A DNA stretch of 64,000 bases from Galerina marginata (Eukaryota; Basidiomycota; Agaricomycetes; Agaricales; Galerinaceae): contig JAECYW010000021.1 in NCBI GenBank assembly GCA_023014335.1, positions 372,001 to 436,000 of the forward strand, in the 5' to 3' direction. Positions 11,734-24,514 of the stretch are shown here, in pieces. Below the pieces are notes generated by a model. It was not told where the DNA came from and ran no database searches. It worked only from the letters and a program-made list of their open reading frames with translations. A program made the position numbers and the translations under genes. The first letter of the stretch is position 1; each line of letters opens with the position of its first letter.

Positions 11734-12616
11734 ACATTCTGGGCCTAATTATAGGAAAAGGTTATGGCACAGCCTTTGTCTGTAAGTATCTTTCTAGTAC
11801 ATCTTAATTTAGTACTATGCGCCGAGTCGGGGTTCACAGGGGCGCTCGAGACTTTCTTCCCGGTCCTTTCCCGAGGCCAACCGAGTGCCTGTGTACAAGT
11901 ATGTACAGTCGCAGTTCCGGGTCCATACGACCAGCTCCGTTGCAGTCGATACGAATCTAGCGGACAGGTATAAGGTCATGAGGAAAGTAAGATCCGAGTG
12001 GCCGAGTCGGAGTTGGGGTTGAAAAGCATGTCTGCAAGTCGCATAAACGGCTCCAGGCGGACTGGCCTCCTGCAGGCTGTACAACAATTTGATTCCCTTG
12101 TGGTGCATTCATGCCTATCATTATGCTCTTTCGTGGTGGTTTGAAATATAAATTGAATGATTATTAGACTAGTACATGGAAAATACAGTCGGTGTGTACT
12201 AAAACTGGACCAGTGGTACCAATTGTAAAAGATGTAGGTACACTAGGTGACCAAACCCACCCACTAAGCCAGGATGATCGGCCAAAGAGTGCAACACTGA
12301 GTCTGAGGCGCTGACGATGAAAGACCAACGGCAGGAATAGCTGGCCCAACATGTGGAATAGAACGCGCCTGGAAGTTGTTAAAAGATGTGTTGAATTTCT
12401 GCAAGCGAGCAGTAAATAAAGGCGAACTTTAGGGCCGGCGGAGAAACCTTGCTCTCACTTATGACACAATTCAGGGTATTCGGGACAATCCTCGCCCTTG
12501 CCCTCTCTTTCTATTGCGCAAACCGGTTATCCCAGGGGGTCCCATGGACAGTTATATATAAAGCACCACTTTCTTGTAACCTGCGACTTCTTATCTCTTC
12601 GCTATCTTGCTCCAGA
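11734..12616. promoter_or_regulatory. Divergent promoter region, SPFH gene and aldo-keto reductase
   Basis: Head-to-head intergenic region of about 0.9 kb. A TATA-like run (TATATATAAAG) at about 12553-12563 lies some 55 bases before the reductase ATG at 12617, a likely core promoter. The rest shows no gene or clear repeat. Confidence 0.5.
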
Positions 12617-13596
12617 ATGCCAAAAGTTGTCACTCTCAATAACGGCGTTGCCATTCCCTGGCTGGGCTTCGGTACTGGCACTGCACTTTATGGAAGAGAT
12701 GCTGCCAACTTCGTCCGTCTTGCGATCGACAACAACATCACCCATCTCGACGGTGCCCAAATGTACAATAACGAAGATACACTTGGCGCAGGTATAAAGG
12801 CGTCTGGGAAGTCCCGCTCAGATTTGTTTATTACCACAAAGCTCAACAAGCTTGCACCGGGAGAGACGGTCAAAGATTCTCTGAAAGGCTCCCTCGCCAA
12901 GCTTGGTCTGGACTACGTTGATCTCTTTTTAATTCACGATCCAACCAAGGCCACAAAGGAAGGCAAGCTTGCAGAGTGGTGGAAAGGAATGGAAGAGGTT
13001 CAAGGGCAAGGGCTGGCGAAGGCTATTGGGGTTTCCAACTTCAAAGTTGAAGATCTTAAGATCGTTTTGGAATCGGGGAAAATAGTTCCTGCTGTGAACC
13101 AGGTAAGGATTTCTCCTAGTCCTGAGACTAACCATGTTGAATAATATATTGAATTCCTAGATCGAACTCCATCCATACGTTTGGAAGGCAGCTAAGCCTA
13201 TAGTCGAGTTCTGTCAAGAAAAAGGGATCGCCATTGAGTCCTACGGCGGACAAACTCCCATTGTTCGTGCGAAAGGAGGCCCTCTTGATCCGACACTCTC
13301 TGCTATAAGCGAACGCCTCGGGAAGGCACATGGCAAACCTGTATCTACTGGTCAGGTTCTGACTAAATGGCTCTTGCAGAGGGATGTGATAGTGGTAACG
13401 TGAGTCTATGGGTTTTCGTGATCCGGAATAGTCCCTCATGTTATCTCCCAGAACAACCTCCAAAGTTGAACGAATCAAAGAATTCTTGGATACAGAGAAT
13501 GTACCTGATTTGAACGCAGAAGAAATCAAAGCCATCGACGAAGAAGGCGCTAAATTGCACAAGAGAGTTTATATGGCTCACGTCTTCGGCGAGTAA
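12617..13596 (+). CDS. Aldo-keto reductase
   Basis: NAD(P)H-dependent oxidoreductase with a TIM barrel. Three exons; the start MPKVVTLNNGVAIPWLGFGT is the family-typical N-terminus. The frame stays open upstream to 12449 but that part runs through the TATA-like run and is not expected to be coding. The catalytic tetrad is present: Asp and Tyr in HLDGAQMYNNE, Lys in FITTKLNK, His in LFLIHDP. GVSNFKVEDL and a C-terminal cofactor region with VTTTSKVERIKEF follow. Introns at about 13103-13160 and 13400-13451. Substrate cannot be told; the closest fungal group is the xylose-reductase/2,5-diketogluconate reductase-like set of AKRs. Confidence 0.92.
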
Positions 13597-16277
13597 CCGC
13601 ATTCCTCAACTAAGCCCCGACTTTTTGTACCGGGAATATTTAAAGCAATAAAGGCAATGTCAGACATGCTTTTTCTCTGTCAAGACATTCTTGCTTAATG
13701 GTTTTATTTTCTAGTGTACTCGGTTGATAATACCTGTACCCATTCATTATATCAACATTATTTTTTGATCCCAGTGACGATATTCACTGCGATCTACATA
13801 AGTATTACAGCACATTCTTCTTCAAACTAGTCAATGACAGAGTAAAGCACTGCTGACAGGCATACTCGGCCTTGATCGCCATGGAGCAAATCTATTCATC
13901 TGCGCTGCACTCTGATCGGCGACCAACTACTTATATACGGCCAGGTCCTCTAACCGATTGCTAGAGTACAGTGGAATATATTGCTCTACCCGAGGCGCCT
14001 GCCTGTTTGGTCAAGATTGAATACCCCCTGGAGCAGTACCGTGTATCTCTGCTGTGACAACCTGTTTGCGTGGGGCCTCTGGCATATACTTTTGTTGGGG
14101 TTAGGTATCGTGAGTTCAGCTCAGTTTTTGTGGCGAAATACGCGATTAACTCCCATGTTTGGTTGGAGTTGATGAGCGAAGGTGTAATACGCCTGTTTCG
14201 TTGGGAAGCTGGTCCCGGCCTACTAACTTTGGTGTGCAGAGTTACTAAATTCCGAAAGTAAATCCCGCCCGGCCTAAACGGTAGAGGTAAGAACTTGTGA
14301 CCACCAAGATCTAGAGGCTTACGGGTACCTTTTATTTTGTAAGGCCTGGCCAAAGAAGGCTAATGACCGTCGCTATAAATCGGACCTGAATTCTGAATCC
14401 AGGTGGGCGTCACTCAGAAGTGAGTACTTTCCGCCCTTGATTCAATCCTCAGGCATTCGATTGGATCACGCCAGTTACTTCATAACAAGGACTTTCGGCT
14501 TACCGCCTGATTTTTAAGCCAAGAAAATACTGCAGCCACATGCACATGGGCCATATCTGGCATGTGTGACCTTCAACTTCGACCTTAAACGTTTATTGAG
14601 AGTTGTAGTACGCCCCTCGGCGCAACACCTCTGCCATCTGTGTCCACTAGCAATGGCTCTTGATACCAAGTTTGTCTTGACTCCCGTCGCGAGTCGACCC
14701 CGAGAGCGATGACCAAATACTGAGGGCCAGCGAATATAGCCCCAATATGATAAGTAAACAACTTTCATTCACCACTGGTTGAAAGTTGCAGAACTTCCTT
14801 GCCATCGGTGCGTCCCAGGTCTACGTATCATTTCTTACTTCCCTTAGCTAGTGCGGCTTCAATGGTGTTTGCTTCGTCTCTCTTTTGTCGACTAAGGCAG
14901 CCAGTGTGAATAAAGCGTTCGGTGCAAATGGAAGGACTACATCTTCATCGATAACCAGAGAACCCGCTGTTTTTGTTCGAATCTGGGCCACTGCTTCTGA
15001 TGATATATTTAAAATGTATCATAAGAATGTGTCCGGTGAACTGTCATCGGAAAAATTAAATTCTCCCATGATTCTCCCACTGCTGTTGGCAAAAAGCGTC
15101 CACGAATAAATTGCTAAATTCTTATCGCCATTTCGGATTCTATGTGAATTCGGTGTTATAGAATTTAGGATGTGTACCTGCGTGCGATTCCATTGTCAAC
15201 TACGTTGGGACATATAGCTTAGAATGGTCATTGCATGGACCCACATGGGCAAGGTAGGCAAGTCACGATCGAGTCACAAATCAGGACAAACAAGACGATC
15301 CTTTTTCGTCCAACTCTTCTTGTTTTCATGTCTCGATTTCTTCACACAACATAAGTTGTTATCTCCTCGTATCAGTGAGAAGTGCATCTACGGCCTCTAC
15401 AAGAACGTGCGAAGACATAACCCAAACAGCACCGAGAATGCTGGGCTTCTAAAGTTTGAAGTCAACCGACGCGGGACTATGCAATGGGCTTTGGGTCGGG
15501 GTTTGAGCTGACGTAGTTCCACTGGGCTTTAGTCTTGCTTGCGCATGTGCTGAAGGCGAATCAGAGGTAAGTATTTCCCAATGCTCACGAATTATCCATA
15601 GACGTCGCTCATTTATGGGATAAAGTCGACGTTTGAATGTGGGATTTATCTCAACGTTTCGCAACCTGTTTGTCTGACAGATCGTTTTTCGGAAGAGCCT
15701 CCAGTCTGTCAGGCTGTCCAGAAATTCCAGATCCGAGAAGCCTGTTTACTGGACAGAATATTTTCCCGACCAATCAGGCGTGCCCATAGGCAGCATTTGA
15801 GGATTCCTGAGTTCATATGCCTGTTATAAAGTTACATGCAGAGCCTTTACCCGTTCTTTCCTTCTCTTCAGGCAATTCCGGCATCAGGGGAGGGGTTTGC
15901 GGTCCTTGTACGTGGAAAGATATCTTCTATTGCGAGGCAAATCCGCACAACTTACGCGTTGATCAACATCGGTGACAGACCCATCATACTTCCGCCTCTC
16001 ACCAGCCTGCCAGGCGTGGGATGCCCTTTTCCGTATCGTATGCCTCCGTCCTGTTAATTGACGGAAACCGAGAATATCGTACCTTGATAGAAGGCATCCG
16101 AAGGAGAGATCCTTCATTCTTTCAAGGGCCAACTGCCACGCGTAACTTGGACAGTTGCTCCGATTACCTTGGGCTTTTCTTGTCTCTGGCTCTGTCCTGC
16201 TGGCGAGATATAACCCTCGGATGCACAGAAACGACAAGCCTTTCTCCTGGCTTGGTTTACCTTCCTCCCACTAGAAG
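13597..16277. other. 2.7 kb gene-poor stretch
   Basis: Between the reductase and the paralog trio. Only short frames with no domain, signal peptide or splicing logic are present. A TATA-like TATAAAG occurs near 15823 and ATATAA near 16209; the latter fits the promoter of the first trio gene. It may contain a long promoter or an undetected non-coding RNA gene. Confidence 0.4.
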
Positions 16278-17615
16278 ATGCTGTGGTTCCTCCTATCACT
16301 CCTTACCCTTTCTTTGAACCTGCAGGGCATCTTAGCTCAATCGGATGCTTCATGCCTTCCATTCTATAACTGGGTTTGTCGCAATGTTATCACATCACAT
16401 AGTATTATTCACCAGCCGTACAGACGTCCAACTCGCACAAGCAGACGCCATGCGATGTTGCATCTTCTCTCTTAGCAATATGCAACAATGGTCGTACGTA
16501 TCAACCTCGGCAATACTTAACTAAGATCTTACCTTTGGTATAGCTTTCCCTGTCGATGCCCTCCCCGAATCGACCCATTATCTTGGACCATCGTTGCAAA
16601 ACGCAAACCCTTGCCAGTGCAGCACGGTCACCTACTCGCTCATGAGTGCGTGTGGTGCTTGCCAAGGTCGAACTTATCTGTCGTGCGTTGTCTTTCTGGT
16701 ATCTTGTGCGATCGCGTTGCTGATCCCTACCTCGAAGGTGGAGCGTTTGGTCAGCTAACTGTCCAACTGTGTCGCTAAACTCGTATGTATCATCAAGCAT
16801 CTACCTTTCTCTGCCATTTATTGTGGTCTAGGTTCCCGGAACTTATTCCTGCCGGAGTAGCTGTACCAGGATGGGCTTATCTAGATGTTAAGGTATCCTC
16901 CGATCGATGCCATTGAAGAAAACCTCCCATAATATTTAATACCTTAGGCGAATGATAACTTCGACCAATCGCTCGCCAAACAAGACGCCAGTAAGTAAAT
17001 ATACTCTGACAGAATCTTTGAGACCTAAATCTTGGACCAGATCTAACAGAATCTACGGCCATTCCATCCCCCACGTCCTCTGTTGTAAAGTCCACCGCGG
17101 CGAAGTCGAGTTCATCTACGGTTGTAAAATCGACCTCAGGATTCACCACGGCGACTGCGACAACATCCATACTTCCACCTCCATCTGCCTCTTCTGCTGG
17201 TGACTCGTCATCGTCAGCTTCCCGTATTAAGAAAGAAAATGCAATAGGAGGTGGTGTTGTGGGAGGGTTGGTCGGTCTTATGGTGATATGTGGACTTTTT
17301 TTCTGGTATATTCACCGTCGCAGACGCTTTGCCAGGGATGGGCAGCCTCTTCCGTCTCCGAATGCAACGGATCCCGAGATTGCTTCCTGGCATGGGCAAG
17401 GTCCTTACATGAGGCAAGCAGGAGGTTCTGTCCCTCAAATTTCTGCTGCACCCTCCTTGGTGAGTCCGCCACCGCTGCTGGTATCTTTATGCGATCTATT
17501 GACGCCATATGACTCCCAGAACTCTTCTCTTCAACCCGCGCCCGCCAATTACACCTTCCATTCAGCTGCTTCTGGTTCTGCTGACTCTGTACCCGCAGGC
17601 CACGTACCGTCTTGA
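16278..17615 (+). CDS. Signal-anchored Cys-rich ectodomain protein, trio member 1
   Basis: No named family recognised. Eight or so exons joined by short introns give a signal peptide (MLWFLLSLLTLSLNLQGILA), an ectodomain with TPCDVASSLLAICNN, THYLGPS, PCQCSTVTYSLMSACGACQG and ELIPAGVAVPGWAYLD, then a Ser/Thr-rich stalk (17050-17215), one TM helix (IGGGVVGGLVGLMVICGLFF) and a basic stop-transfer FWYIHRRRR. The cytoplasmic tail contains a final intron at about 17460-17518 and ends AGHVPS. The topology resembles fungal cell-wall sensors and adhesion proteins, but the cysteine pattern is its own. Two paralogs follow in the same orientation. Confidence 0.75.
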
Positions 17616-18220
17616 TTATCGAAATCAAACACCACACTCTTTTGACCATTTGCCCCTCGTAGCAGATATTATGCTGCTATCCAACTTTTCTTTTTCCTAC
17701 TTCCTACTTACGTTCCGTGTTTCATTTTCGGATAGTCAGGTAATTATAATGTAATAACATGCTCCAGCACATGTACACCCTCTAGACTTCCAATCAAAAC
17801 AAGAGCCATACATTGCCGTTACAAGGGATGCCTGAGGGGTTCAAATTAGACTGTTTATTTTTAGCTTAGTTGTGACATTATCAACGGTCAGTTTGATCTT
17901 GTGGGGACACCTTATCCGTGGAAAGAAAGAAAATATGAGTCGAAGAATTTATCTTCCGAGTAATTTTTGCTGGTATGTACATAGATCCATGAGCTGGGGT
18001 GCCAACCGGCACCTATGAACTGGCGTTAAACGGACCATAATGATTGCGCCAAGATTGCGCTGATCAGCGACGGCTGTGCAGCCTGTGCTTTCTCATCAGT
18101 TCAGGGTTCAACTTGCTTTATACGGTATCTCAGGAACCCGTCCACCATGGCATTTCCTCAAAACGAGAGAGGTGCCGACTTTGTTCCTTGCCTTCTTTGC
18201 GCCTGCCAACATCGTCCATC
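17616..18220. other. Spacer between trio members 1 and 2
   Basis: About 600 bases, AT-rich 3' flank then the promoter of the second paralog. No gene seen. Confidence 0.5.
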
Positions 18221-19575
18221 ATGTTGAGCGTTCTTGCATTCGTCGCCCTAGGCCTCTTCCCAACTCGTGGCACTGCTCAAGCCACGCCAAAGGCAACATG
18301 TTTAGCGGGGTTTAATTGGGTAAGTTCTCGTGGTCCAACCGCTTCGAATCGTTTTGACAATATGATGTTGTGGAAAGAGTTTTAACACCTTGAACCAAAG
18401 TCCTTGCGATGTTGCATCGTCTCTAGCAGGTGTCTGCATTGGAGCAGGTGACGGTTCTTCTCAAAGTCCTTCAATAATGACATGACGGGAATGTGCAGAT
18501 TTTACGCTGGCTCCATTGGACCCAGGATTCGTGTACCTCGGACCTCAACCAGCGAATGCAAATTCTTGCCGATGCAGCTCCGTATATTATTCTTTATTGA
18601 GTGCTTGTGCAGTTTGCCAGGACCGCAACTTCATTAGGTATTTTTCGAGCCTGGCGAGTCTGCGGCTGCAAACTTACAGGAGTTGTCAGGTGGTCTGCGT
18701 ACAAAGCCAACTGCACGGTTGTCTACGACCAAGTGTGAGCCAATTGTTATGATTGCCTATGCCTTTGTTCATTTTTACTTTTAAGATTTCTGCAACCGAT
18801 CCCTTCTGGTGTGAGAGTCCCTCACTACGCTTATCTTGACATCGAGGTATAATCTAAATACTTCGAGAGGCTTCATCACCTCATATTCACTTGGTACTAT
18901 AGGCAGGCGATACTTTCAATGCCACTCTCGCCCAAGCAGCAGGTATGGTCATCATCCCGCAAAAGAGCTACAATTAAAATAATCATCAGGGGGCGTCGAG
19001 TCGACCAGTGTCCCATCATCTACCGGTGGTTCAGGGGCAACTCCTAGTTCATCTAGCGCATCGCCAGTCGGAGCTAAGAAGAAATCTAACGCAGGAGCTA
19101 TTGCTGGAGGAGTCATAGGCGGTCTAATCGCTCTTGCCCTGATCGCAGGTCTTGTGGTCTGGCTGCTTCGTCGAAGACGAAATCAATCTCCAACCTCCGC
19201 GTCTTACCAACCTGCCATGGCTTCACAAAACCCTGTAAGCGCTGCTCACACTGGCAGCTCTTATCCAGCGACACCTGCTCCAAGAGTTTATGTAAGATTT
19301 GCCCTCCTGGGCTTTGTTACATTTCTGATTCTTTTTATTCCCAGGATCCCAATGATCCTAGCACATTCCCGTCCAACATGAATGAGCAACCTGGATATAA
19401 TCCATACGCCACACCACCTCCGGACCACCAACAACAACCATATCCTGCTCAAATGACACCCAATTACACCGGAGCTAGTCAACCAGGTTTCCCTACTCAG
19501 GTGACGCCAAACTACACTGGAACCAGTCAACCCAGCTACCCTCGCCCACAATATACTGGTGCCCCGGAGTTGTGA
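18221..19575 (+). CDS. Signal-anchored Cys-rich ectodomain protein, trio member 2
   Basis: Paralog of the preceding gene with the same exon pattern. Signal peptide MLSVLAFVALGLFPTRGTA; ectodomain motifs SPCDVASSLAGVC, VYLGPQPANANSCRCSSVYY and SLLSACAVCQDRNF, then PSGVRVPHYAYLDIE and AGDTFNATLAQAA; a Ser-rich stalk; TM segment AIAGGVIGGLIALALIAGLV; basic RRRRN. The cytoplasmic tail is longer than in member 1 and ends in near-repeats containing TPNYTG, SQPGFP and SQPSYP, a proline/tyrosine pattern that could bind WW or SH3 domains (inference). Function unknown; surface receptor or adhesion roles are possible. Confidence 0.75.
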
Positions 19576-20212
19576 GCAAAGACGATTCCCTCCTATGAAT
19601 ATTGGCTGGAATGCTTTCACCTTGCTATATCGTCTCTTTTTATGTATACAGAACAAACCAGATTAATGGAATTCCATCTCCCTTTCAAGTACAATTTTTC
19701 ATTTGTTTCGAGTTCAACTGTTGCCTTTTGGCATGCACCAAATTATACATACACAGCTCGTAAGTTTGTAAGGCTTCCAATTACTTCGGACTGCCGACAG
19801 GAATCAATACTAATGTACCTCCATCTATCGATTCATCCTTCCGTGAATTTGTTGCTTACATAACACTCCGACAAGTACTCTACCACCGCGCTCATAATAT
19901 TTCCACTGATGAGAGTGTAGCAAGATCCAGAATTTAGGGCGAATGAAAGGAAATCCACGATTTCCTAGCGTTAGCCACCATCCAATGGATGATAAAAAGA
20001 AAAGACTCTTGCCAGAACAAACACGTTACGATGTTTGCGGAGTCACCGGCCGCGTTTGAGCCATCCATCAACGGCGTTTGATCGATCGACTTCTCATCAT
20101 ATGTAAGAGTGAACCTGTGCAAAATCTCAGGGCGATTATGTATATCTCGGTGAACGGAATTTGGCGGCAGGATTGGGCGTTTTCTACTACCCCTTGAGCA
20201 AGTTCCCCCACC
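19576..20212. other. Spacer between trio members 2 and 3
   Basis: About 640 bases without a credible gene; it holds the 3' flank of member 2 and the promoter of member 3. Confidence 0.5.
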
Positions 20213-21600
20213 ATGTTGTGGCGTCCGTGGCCATATGTATTTCTTTGGCTTGCCACCGTGCTGCGCGTCACTGGACAGTCTTCGAATGTCACTCAATGCG
20301 TCGCGTCCTATAGTTGGGTGCGTTGCTGGGCTCTTCCTGCAGACTTCGATGCGCTGACGCTTTGATCTCATCTGATTTGACATAGTCTGTCAATTCCCTG
20401 GGGCAGACGCCTTGTTTAGTTGCAGCGTACTTGGAGAGTCTCTGCGGCGTACGTGAGTAGATGGTTGCCTTGCGGATATCAAGCGCGCTATTCTTAATGC
20501 TTGATTCATAAACTAGCGACGTCTGTGGACTCGATACCAAATGGCACCCACTATCTTGGACCAACAAACACTCAGCAAGACCCTTGCAAATGCAGTTCAG
20601 TGACCTACTCGATGGTGAGCGCTTGTGGAGGGTGTCAAGGTCGGACATTTCAGAACTGGACAACATGGGACCAATTCTGTATTGGCCCGGAAGTCTCGAC
20701 GTAGGTTGCAAATTTCTGGGCAACCAATGTCGATTTATAAACTTTTGTATATCACCAGATTCCCGAACGTGATACCAGCAGAAGTGGAAGTCCCTAAGTG
20801 GGCGTTTATTGACATCACAGCGGTCAGTATCACCTGCCTCATAGAACGTGAAATTTTCGCTCAAATATTCTGTACAGATAGGCAATACATTCGATCCAAT
20901 GGCTGCTCAGCAAAGTAAGTCAACAATAATGTTCCCCAGAGAAGGTGTATTAAACAAGATTATCAGATATCAGTGGCACTTTCCCCACTGCCTCTCCTCC
21001 CCCATCAACAACATCATTAATACAGTCAACACCGTCAGCACCAACAATCTTACCAGCTGCAAGCACCCCATCTATAGCGTCCAACGTTGGAACCACCTCT
21101 AGTACTTCTCATTCCAATGCAGGAGCAATCGCCGGAGGCGTAATCGGAGGCCTCGTCTTCCTTGCCATCATAGTCCTCGGCCTCCTCTGGTATTTCATCC
21201 GCAAGAGACGAAATGCAGTACAGACAGACGTCATGTTCGACAGCCGTGCTCTGGTATCCGGCCACGGTACTCTGATGTCCCAACCCACTGGCACTACATC
21301 AGGAATGCCTTCTGACGGGTCAACCCCCGTGCCGTTCTCGCATCATCAATATGTCAGTTCTCCCGTAACTTTAGCCTCTTTTTCGGCACCACCTAACCCT
21401 TTCTGCAAACCGTTTCACAGGATAGCTCTGGTTCGGATGGCTCCCCACTTTCTCCTCTGACATCTGGTGTTTATACCAGCCCTCAAATGACAAATAGGCG
21501 GTCGTTGGAAAGCGTCTCACCAAGTATGATCCATCTTGGAGGCTACCAGCCCCAATCAATATCACAACCTGGCGCCTATAGAGGCGCAGCAGAGGTATAA
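20213..21600 (+). CDS. Signal-anchored Cys-rich ectodomain protein, trio member 3
   Basis: Third paralog. Start at 20213, MLWRPWPYVFLWLATVLRVT; then CVASYSW, QTPCLVAAYLESLCG, an exon starting TSVDSIPNGTHYLGPTN, KCSSVTYSMVSACGGCQG, WTTWDQFC, IPAEVEVPKWAFIDI, GNTFDPMAAQQ. A Thr/Ser/Pro stalk precedes TM helix AGGVIGGLVFLAIIVLGLLW and basic FIRKRRN. The tail includes one intron (about 21355-21420) and ends GAYRGAAEV. The same intron positions in all three copies show duplication of an already intron-rich gene. Function unknown. Confidence 0.75.
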
Positions 21601-22485
21601 CTGTACTGAACTTGGAATTCTATCGATATTGCCTTCTTCCATGTACTTGTATATCTTTAGGCCATAGTTTTCTCATCAATGCCCATTATGAGCTATCTCT
21701 GGTTTTGTGTTGCGGTGTATTGCTTCATCCCCAGTTCCATGTTTGAATCAGCGATCACTCTGTTCCAGATAGAACCTTCCTCTCTCTCACCTCTAGTTCT
21801 ATGACATGTACCTGGCGTCATAAAGCTTACAGGATCAAAGCTTTTCTATTTTTCCTCGAGAAGCTGTGATTTTTTTCCTAGTTCGTGGACGGCAAGTCTT
21901 CAGACTCCGTAATAAGCAGTGCCATATATGATATATCCATTGGAAAAGTACAGTGGCCAACATGTCCACAAACACAGGAGAAAACACTTGGAAAATGTCA
22001 AGTACTCATCAGAGCCCTAACGACATTCTAAACTAACGATTATCTATTTCATTTGATAGGAAGTGCAAGACGCTACCCCAAGAATAGCCTATGATCATGA
22101 ATGCATGGTTGAAACCCAGAAGCTGTCAACTCTTATTATAGGATAAATTCCGTGGACGTGTGCTTTCTGACTGCATGGTAGTGGAGCAACGCAGCATCTC
22201 TAGTCTGAGAGTAAGTACACCGATAGAAGAAAGTAGGTACTTCCTCCGAGTCCTCACACGCTCTTCCATAATTTAATTCTGCCTGAGAGTCTGAGACTCC
22301 GAGAAGGTGCCTGGAGGACGTGATCAATTTCTGGCATATTAAATTTTGTAGCGACGATCCATGTCACCTGTGGCCAAACATATTCTGAATGCTGGCAGTT
22401 GAGAAGCCTGAACGGTGAAGGCAAGGCGCGTCGCGTACGCATAAAGATGGTCACGTGATGTGACGCGCCTAACAAAAGGCCGCCT
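21601..22485. other. Intergenic, trio to CHMP7
   Basis: About 880 bases with no gene seen. A short CACGTGA motif near 22452 lies just upstream of the CHMP7 start and could be an E-box-like promoter element. Confidence 0.4.
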
Positions 22486-24274
22486 ATGCGTCTTTCTCTG
22501 CCTCTGACCACGACGATGTCGGGCACAAGGTCGGCGCCGTCGACTCCAGGTGCCTCGCTATCACCTATCACCTCTCTCGCACCTTACTCGACGACCTCCA
22601 CGCCTCGACTGCAGGCTCTCTACTCTGATTTCTCGCGGCAGAAGCACTCCAACCCGACATCGTACCACTCGAATGTGGATTGGTGGCGTAATGCGCTCGA
22701 GACCGTTGTGGCCTCTGGACTGCAGACTGATAGTATGGCAGCGCCCAAGACACCTGGGCGACGGCAGGAGGATGCTATCTTGCCGTCGTCTGCTACCACT
22801 CCAACAAAGAGTGATCGACTAGTTCTGCATGCGGGCCGGGAACTAATGGAACGCGTAAAAATACCGAAAGTAGGAAAACCCCTTGCACTAGGCGCTGTCC
22901 TCGTAAGTGCCGCTTCATTCCGTGGTACTACCATGGGATATTTCATCTTCGATCAGGGACATACCGCTGACTGAGATACCTGCCCCAGCAAGTTTGAACT
23001 GCGCTCCACCCGCACCGTCGTCACTCTTCCCGACTTCCTCACCGCCAAGGTGTCGCTGTACGACCCCGGGTGGCTTCCCGCGCGCATCGCCGCGTATGTC
23101 GTCGGCAAACCACTCTGGTGGGCCCTCGAACAGATGGGCGTGGTCGGCGAGGAGGGTTTCTTGGGTTCTGGGAGCCGGCAGCACCGCCATAACGATACGA
23201 GCTGGTGGGGTGACTATATCTTTGTGCCACTTGTCGAGAAAGCCGCGGATGCGGTGATGGAACGGCAGGAGGAAAGGATGGCGGGACCTGGAGATGCTTT
23301 GTATTCTTTGGAGAGCTTTAGGACTGTATTCGCGGGTGTGGCTGGTGGAGAGGAGAATGCTGCGCTGAGAGAAGTAGACGCAAAGGTGCTGGTCAAGTTC
23401 TTGGAGCGCGAAAGAGGCGTGATTGTAGTCGATAAAGAGGTTTGCACATTCCAATTTCATATAATATCCAGGATACTGACGTCACTTTAGACTATCAAAT
23501 TCGTAGACAAAGACGCACCCATGGAGGAACGTAGGATCACTGCTGTCGATCGTGGAATTGTCGAACTTAAGAATGCTATCCGCAATCTCCAAGCTCAAGT
23601 AGAGGCGCTGCAGAGCAAGATAGAAGAGTGTGTGGTGATTTGTCTACAACCGTTGGAATTAATCTCTGATATCATCCTCATCTCTCAAGGTGCACGCACA
23701 AAGCATCTTCTGCTCTCCAGCAAAAGCGTAAACCGGCTGCGCTGGGATACCTTCGTTCTCGTAAACAACTGGAGGACCTCTTACAAAAGCGCCTCGGCTC
23801 ATTGGGTACACTTGAATCGACATTTATCACCGTCGAGGCTGCCGCGGGTGATGTTGAGGTTCGTATCTACCAGCTTTGTCATTTTTAGGTCCTAATCCTC
23901 ATTGTCTGTTTCACTAGATAATGAAGAGTTACGAATCTTCCACGGCTACACTCCGTGCCATCCTTGCACATCCGGCATTGGAACGCTCAAGCATCGACAA
24001 GACGATGGAAGCTCTCGCGGACGCCAATGCTGATGCACGAGATGTTGATGACGCCGTCCGTATTGGCGGAAATATTGCCCTCGGAGTCGAGGACGCCGTT
24101 GACGATGACGAGTTGGAAGAAGAATGGAAGGCGCTGGTTCGGGAGGCTGAGGCCGAGAGTGCATCGAAGGGGTTGGACGCTGTTGGTGGCAAACTAGGGG
24201 AAATAAGTAAGACTCCAACCACTAGTCCGATGAACGAGCCAAAGCCAGCGGCCCAAGCAATTGCGGCGTCATGA
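22486..24274 (+). CDS. CHMP7: ESCRT-III protein CHMP7 (Snf7 family)
   Basis: ESCRT-III subunit that acts at the nuclear envelope and in endosomal sorting. The start is 22486 or, giving MSGTRSAPSTPG, 22516. The N-terminal winged-helix-like half contains VDWWRNALETVVASG and VVTLPDFLTAKVSLYDPGW; RGVIVVDKE is spliced to TIKFVD. The C-terminal Snf7 core has DRGIVELKNAIRNLQAQVE, QQKRKPAALGYLRSRKQLE, SLGTLESTFITVEAAAGDVE and MKSYESSTATLRAIL, then the acidic alpha-5/6 region with DDELEEEWKALVREAE (MIM-like). Introns: about 22903-22994, 23440-23490, 23629-23689 and 23859-23919. The head plus Snf7 layout distinguishes CHMP7 from shorter CHMPs. Confidence 0.88.
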
Positions 24275-24514
24275 TAAAGTTCCTTCCACTAGTACAATTT
24301 GTTAATATCCATGATCCACTCAAACTTACATTCCAGCATACTCGGTAATGAAACGACTCCGGGGTTGAAAGGAGCTACTTGTCCATAATACCATGTTTTT
24401 TCAAATACATCATTTGCGAGCAAATTTATCAATTAACCCAGAGCGTATTTATGGTGCAAGTGTTGTTACAAGATAGCAAAGTATTGAGGACGTTTACGAG
24501 AGCATATAATACAA

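Noticed and set aside
11815..12108. 97-codon minus ORF in the SPFH/AKR promoter region
   Set aside because: No recognisable features; divergent promoter location.
12449..12616. In-frame N-terminal extension of the aldo-keto reductase with a hydrophobic stretch
   Set aside because: It runs through the TATA-like promoter and the family start is at 12617.
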